From assembly GCF_019504385.1 (NCBI RefSeq), contig NZ_CP080590.1, positions 3,649,501 through 3,713,500 of the forward strand: a stretch of 64,000 bases of DNA, given 5' to 3'. Positions 32,527 to 41,867 of this stretch are shown here, piece by piece; the stretch's first letter is position 1, and every line of letters begins with the position of its first letter. Both the position numbers and the translations under genes were made by a program. The DNA comes from Devosia salina. Its GTDB lineage: Bacteria > Pseudomonadota > Alphaproteobacteria > Rhizobiales > Devosiaceae. A model generated the notes under the pieces. The model saw only the letters and a list, made by a program, of their open reading frames with translations, was not told the origin of the DNA and did not search any database.

Positions 32527-33363
32527 TCAGCGGATGCGATAGGACGATATGATGTCGTTGTTCCGTCCACCAAGGCTCGACCGGCTGCGGTCCAGCACGG
32601 CGCAGCGCCCGTTGAAGTTATAGTCTTCACACACCTGCACCTGCGCGTCTCCGCGGACGCGGATGGACGAGATGCGGTCATTGAAATTGCCGAGGCTCGC
32701 ATCGCGCTGCCCCGGACGGGCACAGAAGCTGGCGCCGCGATAATTGTCGTCCTCATAGAAGCAGACTTCGCCGCTGGGCCGGCCCGGACGCGGACGGAAA
32801 TCGCCGCCATTGCCGATCGAGAACGAAAAGCCCGGCACGTTGAAGCTGAAATTGATGTCCGGCTCGTCATTCCGGCTATCATTGCTGCCACCGGCATTGC
32901 TGAGATAGCGGGCCGACACCCAGCCATCGGGGCCGCTGTGACTGATGCGGCACCAGCCGGACTGGCAGCGCTCGACCTGCACCCGTTCACCCCGATCGAG
33001 CACGTCGACCGCCCGATAGCCGGTGCCCGGGCCCGAGCGCACATTCAGAGCTACGGTTGCGCTTGCATTACCCGAGACGCTCGCTCCGGAATTGGAATTC
33101 TGCTGGCCGCCTCCGGCGCCACGATCGGTGAGATAGCGCGCTGAAACCCAACCGTCCGGACCGTTATGGCTGACGCGACACCAGCCGGACTGGCAGCGTT
33201 CGACATCGACACTCTCGCCCTCATAGAGCGCATCCACGACACGATAATTGGTGCCGGGTCCAGAACGCACATTGAGGGCGGCTGTGGACTGGGCGGCCTG
33301 AGCGGCCATAATCCCGACCAGGCTTGCGCCCAGCGCGATGCAAAGGGTTTTGGCGAGGTTCAT
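32527..33363 (-). CDS. Secreted protein with two SH3 domains and a crystallin-like (I36-type) domain
   Basis: A 278-residue exported protein. MNLAKTLCIALGASLVGIMA followed by AQAA is a signal peptide. Two bacterial SH3 repeats follow (ALNVRSGPGTNYRVVDAL and ALNVRSGPGTGYRAVDVL), each with a conserved CQSGWC pair and GPDGWVSARYL. After an acidic linker comes a beta/gamma-crystallin-like domain with VCFYEDDNYRGASFC and VCEDYNFNGRCAVLD, as in peptidase-inhibitor family I36. It probably binds peptidoglycan or other periplasmic partners. Function unknown. Confidence 0.85.
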   Translation of the reverse strand: MNLAKTLCIALGASLVGIMAAQAAQSTAALNVRSGPGTNYRVVDALYEGESVDVERCQSGWCRVSHNGPDGWVSARYLTDRGAGGGQQNSNSGASVSGNASATVALNVRSGPGTGYRAVDVLDRGERVQVERCQSGWCRISHSGPDGWVSARYLSNAGGSNDSRNDEPDINFSFNVPGFSFSIGNGGDFRPRPGRPSGEVCFYEDDNYRGASFCARPGQRDASLGNFNDRISSIRVRGDAQVQVCEDYNFNGRCAVLDRSRSSLGGRNNDIISSYRIR

Positions 33364-33495
33364 GTTTTTTCCTCCTGGATTGATCCGCCCCGTGAAGGGC
33401 CAATCCCTCGCGTCCAGAAGGGTTCCTGCCTCACCAGACCGTGAGCGGCCTGTCGGCGTCTGCAGGTCAGGAGTTGCGCTGCTTTCGCGCCAGAA

Positions 33496-34737
33496 TTATT
33501 CCGCCGCGCTCTGCTTCCCTGCGCCGAACTTGGCCTCGATATAGTCGGCGACCATGACCTTGAACTGCTCCGCGACATCGGCGCCGCGCAGGGTCGCGAC
33601 CTTTTCGCCGTCGACAAAGACCGGGGCGGCCGGGGTCTCGCCGGTGCCGGGCAGCGAGATGCCGATATTGGCATGCTTGGATTCGCCCGGCCCGTTGACG
33701 ATGCAGCCCATGACCGCCACCGACAGCGTCTCGACGCCTGGATAGCGCTCGCGCCATTCGGGCATGGAGGTGTTGAGATGGTCCTGGATGTCCTTGGCCA
33801 GCGTCTGGAAGGTGGTGGAGGTGGTGCGTCCGCAACCGGGGCACGCTGCCACCACCGGCAGGAACTGGCGGAAACCCATTGTCTGGAGCAATTCCTGCGC
33901 GACCTTGACCTCCGTCGTGCGATCGCCGCCCGGCTCAGGGGTGAGCGAAATGCGGATCGTGTCGCCGATGCCCTGCTGCAGGAGGATGCCCAGCGCCGCC
34001 GACGAGGCGACAATGCCCTTCGAGCCCATGCCCGCCTCGGTCAATCCCAGATGCAGGGCATAGTCGCAGCGCGCGGCCAGGTCCTGATAGACCGCGATCA
34101 GGTGCTGAACGTCGCTGACCTTGGTCGAAAGCAGGATCTTGTTGCGCGGCAAGCCGATCTCCTCGGCGCGGGCCGCCGAGAGCAGGGCCGACTGGATGAT
34201 CGCCTCGCGCTGCACCGCCGCCGCCGAGATCGGCGCATCCGAAGCCGCGTTCTCGTCCATCAGCCGCGTCAGCAGTTCTTCGTCGAGCGATCCCCAATTG
34301 ACCCCGATGCGCACCGGCTTGTCATATTTCAGCGCCAGCTCGATCAACGTGGTGAACTGGGTGTCCCGCTTGGCCTTGAAGCCGACATTGCCCGGATTGA
34401 TGCGGTATTTCGCCAGCGCCTCGGCGCAGGCCGGATGGTCGGTGAGGAGCTTGTGGCCGATATAGTGGAAATCGCCCACCAGCGGCACGTCATAGCCCAT
34501 GCTCAACAGGCGGTCGCGGATGATCGGCACCGCAGCGGCGCTCTCGTCGCGGTCGACGGTGATGCGCACGATTTCCGAGCCGGCCCGGGCCAGTTGCATG
34601 ACCTGGCGGACGGTCGCGTCGATATCGGCGGTGTCGGTATTGGTCATGGACTGCACGACCACGGGGGCGCCGCCGCCCACCATGACGCCGCCCACATTGA
34701 CGCCCACCGATTGCCTGCGCGCTGAAGGACCCGCCAT
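33496..34737 (-). CDS. ispG: 4-hydroxy-3-methylbut-2-en-1-yl diphosphate synthase (flavodoxin)
   Basis: A 413-residue enzyme of the MEP isoprenoid pathway. The N-terminal TIM-barrel shows VQSMTNTDTADIDATV and LVGDFHYIGHKLL. The C-terminal part carries the iron-sulfur ligands in AACPGCGRTTSTTF and VMGCIVNGPGESKHANIG. The ATG at 34737 was chosen since it begins the standard N-terminus (MAGPSARRQSVGVNVGG). Together with ispA it accounts for two isoprenoid steps in the window. It is divergent from the DUF1801 gene. Confidence 0.95.
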   Translation of the reverse strand: MAGPSARRQSVGVNVGGVMVGGGAPVVVQSMTNTDTADIDATVRQVMQLARAGSEIVRITVDRDESAAAVPIIRDRLLSMGYDVPLVGDFHYIGHKLLTDHPACAEALAKYRINPGNVGFKAKRDTQFTTLIELALKYDKPVRIGVNWGSLDEELLTRLMDENAASDAPISAAAVQREAIIQSALLSAARAEEIGLPRNKILLSTKVSDVQHLIAVYQDLAARCDYALHLGLTEAGMGSKGIVASSAALGILLQQGIGDTIRISLTPEPGGDRTTEVKVAQELLQTMGFRQFLPVVAACPGCGRTTSTTFQTLAKDIQDHLNTSMPEWRERYPGVETLSVAVMGCIVNGPGESKHANIGISLPGTGETPAAPVFVDGEKVATLRGADVAEQFKVMVADYIEAKFGAGKQSAAE

Positions 34738-34833
34738 GTGCAAACCTCTTTGTTCCAGTGCCCCCGAGATAGGACTTCCATTTGACGCTGGCAACTGAAC
34801 AATAGCGTGACGCCCTGGGTAAGGAGGACGCCC

Positions 34834-35232
34834 ATGCCCGAACAAGACCAGGCCAGCGCTAGTATCGACGCCTATATTGCGGGCCTGTCACCGCCCTTCC
34901 AGGATGCGATCGCGCATCTGCGCCAGACCATCCGCGCCGCCGCCCTCGAGGCCGAGGAGATCATCACCTATGGTATGCCGGGCATCGGCTTCCATGGCCC
35001 GGTGGTGAGCTATTGCGCCTTCAAGAAGCACTGTTCGCTCTTTCCCATGGGCAATGCCGTCTTCACAGGCATGGAAGAGGAGATCGCACCCTGGCGCACC
35101 TCCAAGGGCACGCTGCAGTTTCCGCCCGACGCCCTGCCCCCGGACGACCTGATCGCCCGCATCGTTAAGGCGCGGCTGGCCGAGAACCTGGCCAAGGCCG
35201 AAGCGCGCAAGGCCGCAAGGCGCAAGACGTGA
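34834..35232 (+). CDS. DUF1801 domain-containing protein
   Basis: A 132-residue protein. SIDAYIAGLSPPFQDAIAHLRQTIRAAA starts the helical part, EIITYGMPGIGFHGPVVSYCAFKKHCSLFPMG and GTLQFPPDALPPDDLIARIVKARL are the classic DUF1801 (YdhG-like) motifs. The tail is rich in lysine and alanine. The function is not known; the fold is shared with frataxin-like proteins. The chosen ATG follows an AAGGAGG-type site; an ATG-less extension upstream is unlikely. Confidence 0.87.
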   Translation: MPEQDQASASIDAYIAGLSPPFQDAIAHLRQTIRAAALEAEEIITYGMPGIGFHGPVVSYCAFKKHCSLFPMGNAVFTGMEEEIAPWRTSKGTLQFPPDALPPDDLIARIVKARLAENLAKAEARKAARRKT

Positions 35233-35305
35233 GGCGGCAAGGCCGGCCTCACAAATGTGATCCCGCCAATCTTGAACCAGGCTAGGCCGGGGCCATCTAT
35301 GGATC

Positions 35306-35599
35306 ATGATGACCATGCTCCTCTCCCGCCTCGTCCTTTTCCGCAAGGAAGTCGTTCAGCTCTGGAAAGCCTTCTGGGCACCGGAGACGCCTGTCCACTT
35401 GAAGGCCGCAACGCTGTTTGTCGCCTTCTATCTGGTGAACCCGTTCGACGTGCTGCCCGACTTCATCCCGCTTCTCGGCTGGGTGGACGACATCGTGCTG
35501 GTGCCGCTGATGGTGAGCTGGATCGTCAGCCGGCTGCCGGTGCCGGCCTATGCCGGCCAGCGGGGCAAGACGGTGGACGGCAAGGCCCGCCGCCGCTGA
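35306..35599 (+). CDS. DUF1232 (YkvA-type) membrane-associated protein
   Basis: A 97-residue protein. PVHLKAATLFVAFYLVNPFDVLPDFIPLLGWVDDIVLVPLMV is the YkvA/DUF1232 motif, with the conserved NPFDVLPDFIP block and two short hydrophobic segments. The tail is basic. Function unknown; it is common in bacteria as a small membrane protein. Its stop is two bases from the stop of the convergent lower-GC gene. Confidence 0.87.
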   Translation: MMTMLLSRLVLFRKEVVQLWKAFWAPETPVHLKAATLFVAFYLVNPFDVLPDFIPLLGWVDDIVLVPLMVSWIVSRLPVPAYAGQRGKTVDGKARRR

Positions 35600-35601
35600 G
35601 G

Positions 35602-36036
35602 CTAAAGCGCCGCGCCCCGATCGACTGAACAATCGTAGCTTTCCGCTAGGCACTCGAATGTTTGGTCAGCAAAGGCAAAGATGAAGTGGCGAAAGCGTTC
35701 ATAATTGGCTGACCCGTGGCCAGGATGGATTGAATTCCCCTCGACCACCGATCGTAGCCAACCCGAATTGCTCACTTCAAAAACGCCACAGTACCCCAAG
35801 CCATGATCCATTAGTGGATGGGCCTGCCGAGCTTCGTCATTCGGCCACCCCAAATGATGAAGCAAACAACCTTTGAATGTGACAGTCGCCCGGTCCGTGC
35901 CTCCGTCCGCGTTGTACGCAAGCTCCGTGCCGCTACTATCGCAGACCAGGCGCAACGCAGCATCACCCCCCGAGGGGGTCGGAAGGTCAGAAACCTCCGC
36001 AACCCTCACGCGTGGATCGACCGGGTAGAAGGTCAC
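35602..36036 (-). CDS. Hypothetical protein of lower GC content behind pyc
   Basis: A 144-residue protein that starts at a GTG with an AGGGG site, 11 bases after the pyc stop. It contains ALRLVCDSSGTELAYNADGG, FKGCLLHHLGWPNDEAR and FRHFIFAFADQTFECLAESYD. No domain was recognised with confidence; the FxFADxxFEC-type end resembles small proteins found sporadically in bacteria. The coding sequence is visibly poorer in G and C than its neighbours, which suggests recent arrival. It may be read through from pyc. Confidence 0.65.
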   Translation of the reverse strand: MTFYPVDPRVRVAEVSDLPTPSGGDAALRLVCDSSGTELAYNADGGTDRATVTFKGCLLHHLGWPNDEARQAHPLMDHGLGYCGVFEVSNSGWLRSVVEGNSIHPGHGSANYERFRHFIFAFADQTFECLAESYDCSVDRGAAL

Positions 36037-36047
36037 CCAGAACCCCT

Positions 36048-39000
36048 CTACTCCAGCCGCACTAGCAGGTCCTTGGCGTCGATCTGGTCGCCCGGCTTGA
36101 TCAGCAGTTCCGCCACCGTGCCATCGGCTTCGGCATGGATGGCGGTTTCCATCTTCATGGCTTCAATCGAGCAGAGCACGTCGCCGGCCTTGACCACCTG
36201 GCCCTCCTTGACCGCCAGGGTCGAGATGACGCCCGGCATGGGGGCGCCGACCTGTTTCGGATCGCCCGCAGCCGCCTTCGCGCGGACCTTGACGTCGCCG
36301 GCCTTGAGCCGATCCGGCACCACGATGGTGCGCGGCTGCCCGTTGAGATCAAAGAAGCAGCGCACCTCGCCCTTTTCATTGGTCGGCGCGCGGCCCTGAT
36401 AGGTGACGACCAGCGTCTTGCCCTTTTCGATATCGACCAGCAGTTCATCGCCTTCATTGAGCCCATAGAAATAGACCGGCGTAGGCAGCACTTCGGTGGG
36501 GCCATAGCGATCCTGGGTCTTTTCGAAATCCGAATAGACCTTTGGATACATGAGGTATGACGCGAGCCGGTAATCATCGACCGGCTGCCCCACCTCTTCG
36601 GCGATCTTCTTGCGCTCGGCCTCGAGGTCGACATCCTTCAAATAGGAGCCGGGCCGCTCGGTCAGCGCCTGCTTGCCCTTGAGCACCTTCTTCTGCAGCG
36701 CCTGCGGGAAGCCGCCCGGCGGCTGGCCGAGATCGCCGGCAAAGAAACCCACCACCGAGTCGGGGAAGGCAATGTCCTTGTCCGGATTCTCGACATCGGC
36801 GCGGGTAATGCCGGCCGAGACCATGGCCAGGGCCATGTCGCCGACCACCTTGGACGAGGGCGTCACCTTGACGATATCGCCGAACATCTGGTTGACGTCG
36901 GCATAGGTCTGCGCGACCTCGTGCCAGCGGGTCTCCAGACCCAGCGAGCGCGCCTGCTCCTTGAGATTGGTGAACTGCCCGCCCGGCATTTCGTGCAGAT
37001 AGACTTCCGAAGCACCGCCCTTGAGATCGCTCTCAAAGGCCCGGTACTGGGTGCGCACGGCCTCCCAATAGAAGGAAATCTGGCGGATCGCCTTGGCGTC
37101 GAGTTCCGGATCGCGATCGGTATCGGCCATGGCCGCAACCAAGGAACCCAGCGTCGGCTGCGAGGTGGTGCCCGAGAGCGCATCCATCGCCGCGTCCACC
37201 GCATCGACCCCGGCATCGACCGCCGCCAGCACGGTCGCCGCAGCAGCCCCCGAAGTGTCGTGGGTATGCAGGTGGATCGGCAGGCCGATTTCCTGCTTGA
37301 GCGTCGAAATCAGCTTCTTGGCCGCGGCAGGCTTCAGCAGGCCCGCCATATCCTTGATGCCCAGCACATGGGCGCCGGCTTCTTCCAGCTCGCGGGCCAG
37401 GGCAACATAATATTTGAGGTCATATTTGGACCGGTCAGGGTCCAGCATGTCGCCGGTATAGCAGACCACGCCCTCGCAGACCTTGTTGGCCTCGATCACC
37501 GCGTCCATCGAGACGCGCATGTTCTCGACCCAGTTGAGGCAGTCAAAGACCCGGAAGATGTCGACGCCGCCCTTGGCCGCCTGGGCGACGAAGAACTTGA
37601 CCACATTGTCCGGGTAATTGGTGTAGCCCACCCCATTGGAGCCGCGCAGCAGCATCTGGGTGAGGATATTGGGCGCCCCGGCGCGCACCTTGGCGAGGCG
37701 CTCCCACGGGTCCTCGTTGAGGAAGCGCATGGAAACGTCGAAGGTCGCCCCACCCCAGCATTCGAGGCTGAAGAGGTTCGGCAACCCGCGGCTATAGGCC
37801 TGGGCAATGCGGGTGATGTCGAACGAACGCATGCGCGTGGCCAGCAGCGACTGGTGCGCGTCGCGCATGGTGGTGTCGGTGAATAGGACGCGATTCTGGT
37901 CCTTCATCCATTTCGCCAGCCCGGCCGGGCCGTCACGATCGAGCACCTGGCGGCTGCCCTCGACCACCGCGAGCGGCGGGAATTCCGGCACGATCGGTGC
38001 GGCGGCATCGGCGGGCGGGCGCGGCCGGTCGCGGACCTCCGGATGCCCGTTCACGGTCACGTCGGCGATGTAGCTCAGAAGCTTGGTCGCGCGGTCCTTG
38101 CGCGGCTTGAAGTTGAAGAGATCAGGCGTCGTGTCGATGAAGCGCGTGGTGTAGCGGTTCTCGAGGAAGTCGGGATGGGTGATGATGTTTTCGAGGAAGG
38201 CCAGATTGGTCGCCACGCCGCGAATACGGAACTCGCGCAGGGCGCGATGCATGCGGGCAATGGCCTCGTCAGCCGAGGGCGCCCAGCAGGTGACCTTTTC
38301 CAGCAACGGATCATAATAGCGGGTGATGACCGCGCCAGAATAGGCCGTACCGCCATCGAGGCGCACACCGAAGCCGGTGGCCCCGCGATAGGCGGTGATG
38401 CGGCCATAGTCGGGAATGAAATTCTGTTCCGGGTCCTCGGTGGTCACCCGGCACTGGATGGCATTGCCGTTGAGCTTGATGTCTTCCTGCCTCGGCACGC
38501 CCGATTCCGGCGTGCCGATCACGGCGCCGTCGAGCAGGTGAATCTGCGCCTTGACGATGTCGATGCCCGTCACTTCCTCGGTGACGGTATGTTCCACCTG
38601 GATGCGCGGGTTCACTTCGATGAAGTAGAACTTGTCGGTATCGGCATCCATGAGGAATTCGACCGTGCCGGCACCGCGATAGTTCGCCGCCTGCCCGAGG
38701 CGCACCGCGGCGTCGGTCAGATCCTTGCGGACCTTGTCGCTGAGATAGGGTGCAGGCGCGCGCTCCACCACCTTCTGGTTGCGGCGCTGCACCGAACAGT
38801 CGCGCTCGAACAGATGCACGAGGTTGCCGTGATCGTCGCCGATCAGCTGCACTTCCACATGCCGGGCGCGCTCGATCAGCTTTTCGAGATACATCTCGTC
38901 CTTGCCGAAGGCCGCCTTGGCCTCGCGCTTGCCTTCGCTGACTTCGTGAACCAGCGTCGATTCATCCATGATCCGGCGCATGCCGCGCCCGCCGCCGCCC

Positions 39001-39488
39001 CAGCTGGCCTTGAGCATGAGCGGATAGCCGATCTCGGCGGCCATCTTCTTGACCGCGTCCATGTCGTCGGGCAGCGCTTCGGTGGCGGGGACCACCGGCA
39101 CGTTCGAGGCAATGGCCATGTTGCGCGCGGCAACCTTGTTGCCAAGATCGCGCATGGTCTGGGCCCGCGGGCCGATGAAGATGATGCCGGCATCCTCGCA
39201 GGCATCGACGAATTCCGGGCTTTCCGAGAGCAGGCCATAGCCGGGATGGATGGCATCGGCGCCCGAGATGCGTGCGATGCGGATATATTCGTCGATCTGG
39301 AGATAGGCTTCGACCGGGCCCTTGCCCTTGCCGATCAGATAGGCCTCGTCGGCCTTGAACCGGTGCAGGGCCAGCTTGTCTTCTTCGGCATAGGCCGCCA
39401 CGGTCTTGAGGCCAAGTTCATTGGCGGCGCGGAAGACGCGAATGGCGATTTCGCTGCGATTGGCGACGAGAATTTTCTTGATGGGCAT
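36048..39488 (-). CDS. pyc: Pyruvate carboxylase
   Basis: A 1146-residue biotin enzyme in a single chain. From the N-terminus: biotin carboxylase (KILVANRSEIAIRVFRAA; ATP-grasp with KASWGGGGRGMR), the carboxyltransferase domain (VLFTDTTMRDAHQSLLATRMRS), the allosteric/tetramer linker, and the biotinyl domain with CSIEAMKMETAIHA, where Lys1112 is biotinylated. It makes oxaloacetate from pyruvate. The ATG at 39488 begins the standard MPIKKILVANRSE. It lies behind a short intergenic region. Confidence 0.96.
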   Translation of the reverse strand: MPIKKILVANRSEIAIRVFRAANELGLKTVAAYAEEDKLALHRFKADEAYLIGKGKGPVEAYLQIDEYIRIARISGADAIHPGYGLLSESPEFVDACEDAGIIFIGPRAQTMRDLGNKVAARNMAIASNVPVVPATEALPDDMDAVKKMAAEIGYPLMLKASWGGGGRGMRRIMDESTLVHEVSEGKREAKAAFGKDEMYLEKLIERARHVEVQLIGDDHGNLVHLFERDCSVQRRNQKVVERAPAPYLSDKVRKDLTDAAVRLGQAANYRGAGTVEFLMDADTDKFYFIEVNPRIQVEHTVTEEVTGIDIVKAQIHLLDGAVIGTPESGVPRQEDIKLNGNAIQCRVTTEDPEQNFIPDYGRITAYRGATGFGVRLDGGTAYSGAVITRYYDPLLEKVTCWAPSADEAIARMHRALREFRIRGVATNLAFLENIITHPDFLENRYTTRFIDTTPDLFNFKPRKDRATKLLSYIADVTVNGHPEVRDRPRPPADAAAPIVPEFPPLAVVEGSRQVLDRDGPAGLAKWMKDQNRVLFTDTTMRDAHQSLLATRMRSFDITRIAQAYSRGLPNLFSLECWGGATFDVSMRFLNEDPWERLAKVRAGAPNILTQMLLRGSNGVGYTNYPDNVVKFFVAQAAKGGVDIFRVFDCLNWVENMRVSMDAVIEANKVCEGVVCYTGDMLDPDRSKYDLKYYVALARELEEAGAHVLGIKDMAGLLKPAAAKKLISTLKQEIGLPIHLHTHDTSGAAAATVLAAVDAGVDAVDAAMDALSGTTSQPTLGSLVAAMADTDRDPELDAKAIRQISFYWEAVRTQYRAFESDLKGGASEVYLHEMPGGQFTNLKEQARSLGLETRWHEVAQTYADVNQMFGDIVKVTPSSKVVGDMALAMVSAGITRADVENPDKDIAFPDSVVGFFAGDLGQPPGGFPQALQKKVLKGKQALTERPGSYLKDVDLEAERKKIAEEVGQPVDDYRLASYLMYPKVYSDFEKTQDRYGPTEVLPTPVYFYGLNEGDELLVDIEKGKTLVVTYQGRAPTNEKGEVRCFFDLNGQPRTIVVPDRLKAGDVKVRAKAAAGDPKQVGAPMPGVISTLAVKEGQVVKAGDVLCSIEAMKMETAIHAEADGTVAELLIKPGDQIDAKDLLVRLE

Positions 39489-39590
39489 CGATGTCCGTTC
39501 CGAGCAGGAGGGGGCAAGGACCGCTTGGGTCCGGCTCAGCAAAAGCCGACGGAACGGACGGTTGCCCGTCCAACCGTCGAAAGCGTGATA

Positions 39591-40007
39591 TCAGTTCTGA
39601 CCGAGATAGCCGGCCAGGTGACTCATGTCGTATCCCGCTTCAGCCGCCTGGGCGATGATCTGGTCGGCCGGGGCGTCCCCCGCCTGGCTCAGCGCCCACA
39701 GCGTGGTCGAGCGCGTGCCCGACCGGCAGAAACAGAATACCTTGCCGTCGCTCCCCTCAAGCACGGCCTTGGTGGCATTGACGAGATCGGGATTGACCCC
39801 GTCCCGTCCCAGCGGAATGGCATGATAGGTCAGCCCGGCGGCCCTGGCGGCCGCTTCTATTTCCGCGCCAGCCGGCTGGTCCGGCGACTCGCCGTCCGGC
39901 CGGTTGTTGACGATGGCGACAAAGCCCAGGTCCTTGAGCGTTTTCACGTCATCCGGCTGGATTTGTCCCGAGACGCTGACGTGATCGTTGATCCGCTTCA
40001 ATTCCAA
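39591..40007 (-). CDS. TIGR01244-family phosphatase/sulfurtransferase-like protein (DUF442)
   Basis: A 138-residue protein with a PTP-like fold. VSVSGQIQPDDVKTLKDLGF and VAIVNNRPDGESPDQP are the conserved N-terminal motifs, and VFCFCRSGTRSTTLWAL contains the loop with the catalytic cysteine. In other bacteria this domain is fused to a metallo-beta-lactamase (BlhA type) and is linked to sulfide handling. Here it is free-standing upstream of pyc. The catalytic cysteine and arginine are present. Confidence 0.85.
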   Translation of the reverse strand: MELKRINDHVSVSGQIQPDDVKTLKDLGFVAIVNNRPDGESPDQPAGAEIEAAARAAGLTYHAIPLGRDGVNPDLVNATKAVLEGSDGKVFCFCRSGTRSTTLWALSQAGDAPADQIIAQAAEAGYDMSHLAGYLGQN

Positions 40008-40174
40008 GGCTTGTCACTCCCATAAACCCTTGCGGCCCGTCCCCGGACGTGGTGCTCACATCCGGCGTCTCGCCACAGGCCTGGCGCCGGCACGCATTGG
40101 CCCGTTATAGCCACGGCGTTGCGCCGGACGCAACTGGCAGCGGCGCAAACCTGTCATGGAACTGTCGCAGCCTC

Positions 40175-41677
40175 TCAGGCAGCGCAGGTCACCTTGTGAA
40201 CGGCCAGTGGGCCCGGACGCCCCAGGTGATAGCCCTGCAGCGCCGTGCAGCCGGCCGCGATCAGCATCTGCATCTGCTCCTCGGTTTCGATCCCCTCGGC
40301 CACCACCTCGAGCGAGAGCGACCGGGCAATGTCACACACGGCCGAAACGATCATGGCATTGACCGGATTGGCCGAGAAATCGGCGACATAGGTGCGGTCG
40401 ATCTTGATGATGTCGAAGGCGAAATCGCGCAGATAATGCAAGCTGGCATGCCCGGCCCCGAAATCGTCGACGGCGACGCGGATGCCCATGGCCCGCAGCG
40501 CTGCGAGATTGTCCATCTCCATGCTGCCGGCCGCCAGCGGCGCATTCTCGGTGATCTCGACGATGATGCTGGCGGGCGATGTGCCGGTTTCGAGCAGGAT
40601 GTCGGAAAAGCTCTCGACAAAGTCGGGCCGCCGCAACTGCACCGGCGAGACGTTGACGGCAACCGGGCCCTTGAGCCGCGGCAGGTCGGCGCAGGCCCGG
40701 CGCAGCACCCATTCCCCCAGCCGGTCGATGAGATTGCTCTGTTCGGCCACGCCGATGAACTGGCCCGGCGCGATGGTCCCCCGCACCCGATGACGCCAGC
40801 GCACCAGCGCCTCGTGCGAGCGCACCTCCAGCGTCTTGCTGTCAAACACCGGCTGGTAATGCAGCTCCAGCTCGTCCATCAGGATGGCGGCGCGCAGTTC
40901 GCGCTCGACGAAGCGCCGATGGCGCTCGTCGCCCAGCATGTCCGGGTCAAACGGCACCACGCAGCCGCGTCCTCCCTGCTTGCCCTTGTAGAGGGCGAGA
41001 TCGGCAATGGCGATCAGCTCATTGGGATCGTCGCTGTCGAGCGGGGCCAGCGCCACCCCGATCGTGGCCGACAGGCGCGTCATGCGGCCGGCGATATTGT
41101 GCGGCTCGCCCAGCTGGCGCAGCAGCCGTTCTCCCAGCCGGCACAGCGCCGGCTTGTTGTCATGCCCGGGAATGAGGACGCCGAATTCGTCGCCACCCAG
41201 CCGCCCGATGATGGCGCCGGGCATCAGGGCCCGCATGTCGCGCACCAGGGCCACCAGCGCCGCGTCGCCCGCGCCATGCCCGGCGCTGTCGTTGAGCACC
41301 TTGAGATTGTCCATATCGATCTGCAGATAGCCCAGCGCCGACAACGTACCCTGACGGGCGAAGCGATTGAGCTCATCCAGAAAATAGGAGCGCGTGAAGG
41401 TGCCGGTCAGCGCGTCGCGATGGGCCGACGCCAGCGCCTCGGTCACGGCCAGCTGCGCCTCGGCCATGCGCTGCCGCATCAGGTTCTGCGCGGCCAGCAG
41501 CACGACGGGAAGGGCAATGGCGAGCCCCGCCATGGTCCAGGCGATAGCCCCCTGGCTTCCCAGGCCGAACACCAGGGCAAGGCTCAGGGCGAACAGCAGG
41601 GCCGCCAGGATGCCTATGGTCAGACGCAGCCACCCATAGGCCTGGTTGACGAGCGCGAAGATGGGACGGACCTGCAT
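40175..41677 (-). CDS. Membrane-bound GGDEF-EAL protein
   Basis: About 500 residues: two membrane helices at the N-terminus (LTIGILAALLFALSLALVFG and IAWTMAGLAIALPVVLL), then a GGDEF domain (RLGGDEFGVLIPG) and an EAL domain. In the EAL domain SHEALVRW, NVSPVQL, VEITENA, VAVDDFGAGHASL, KIDRTYV and VAEGIETEEQ are all present, so both catalytic sites look active. It could make and break cyclic di-GMP. The ATG at 41677 has an AGG eight bases upstream; an ATG at 41713 and a TTG at 41734 are alternatives. Confidence 0.9.
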   Translation of the reverse strand: MQVRPIFALVNQAYGWLRLTIGILAALLFALSLALVFGLGSQGAIAWTMAGLAIALPVVLLAAQNLMRQRMAEAQLAVTEALASAHRDALTGTFTRSYFLDELNRFARQGTLSALGYLQIDMDNLKVLNDSAGHGAGDAALVALVRDMRALMPGAIIGRLGGDEFGVLIPGHDNKPALCRLGERLLRQLGEPHNIAGRMTRLSATIGVALAPLDSDDPNELIAIADLALYKGKQGGRGCVVPFDPDMLGDERHRRFVERELRAAILMDELELHYQPVFDSKTLEVRSHEALVRWRHRVRGTIAPGQFIGVAEQSNLIDRLGEWVLRRACADLPRLKGPVAVNVSPVQLRRPDFVESFSDILLETGTSPASIIVEITENAPLAAGSMEMDNLAALRAMGIRVAVDDFGAGHASLHYLRDFAFDIIKIDRTYVADFSANPVNAMIVSAVCDIARSLSLEVVAEGIETEEQMQMLIAAGCTALQGYHLGRPGPLAVHKVTCAA

Positions 41678-41781
41678 GGGATAGCCTGGATGATCGACGC
41701 TTTCGCGCACCATGCCAGAACAAGTCTGAATCAATGCTAAACGACTGAAATTCTAGGAGAAATTAGCCATGGCCCCGGCGG

Positions 41782-41837
41782 AGGGGCGCCACGCTATGCA
41801 TTGCATGCGACAATGCGATGACAGCGCGGGCGCCCCT
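41782..41837. other. Two-tier inverted repeat between GGDEF-EAL gene and ABC operon
   Basis: AGGGGCGCC (41782-41790) pairs perfectly with GGCGCCCCT (41829-41837). Inside, CGCT pairs with AGCG and GCATTG with CAATGC around a seven-base loop. Together they form a hairpin of about 19 pairs over 56 bases, with one bulge of six bases. It is downstream of the ABC operon but lacks a T-run on the minus strand, so it may be a Rho-type 3' end, an RNA-stabilising element or a cruciform. Confidence 0.5.
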
Positions 41838-41867
41838 TGCCTTCACGGTTGACGAAGCGTTTCCGCC

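Noticed and set aside
38043..40025. A plus-strand open frame of 660 codons opposite pyruvate carboxylase
   Set aside because: Pyruvate carboxylase motifs are complete on the other strand; the antisense translation shows only GC-driven composition.
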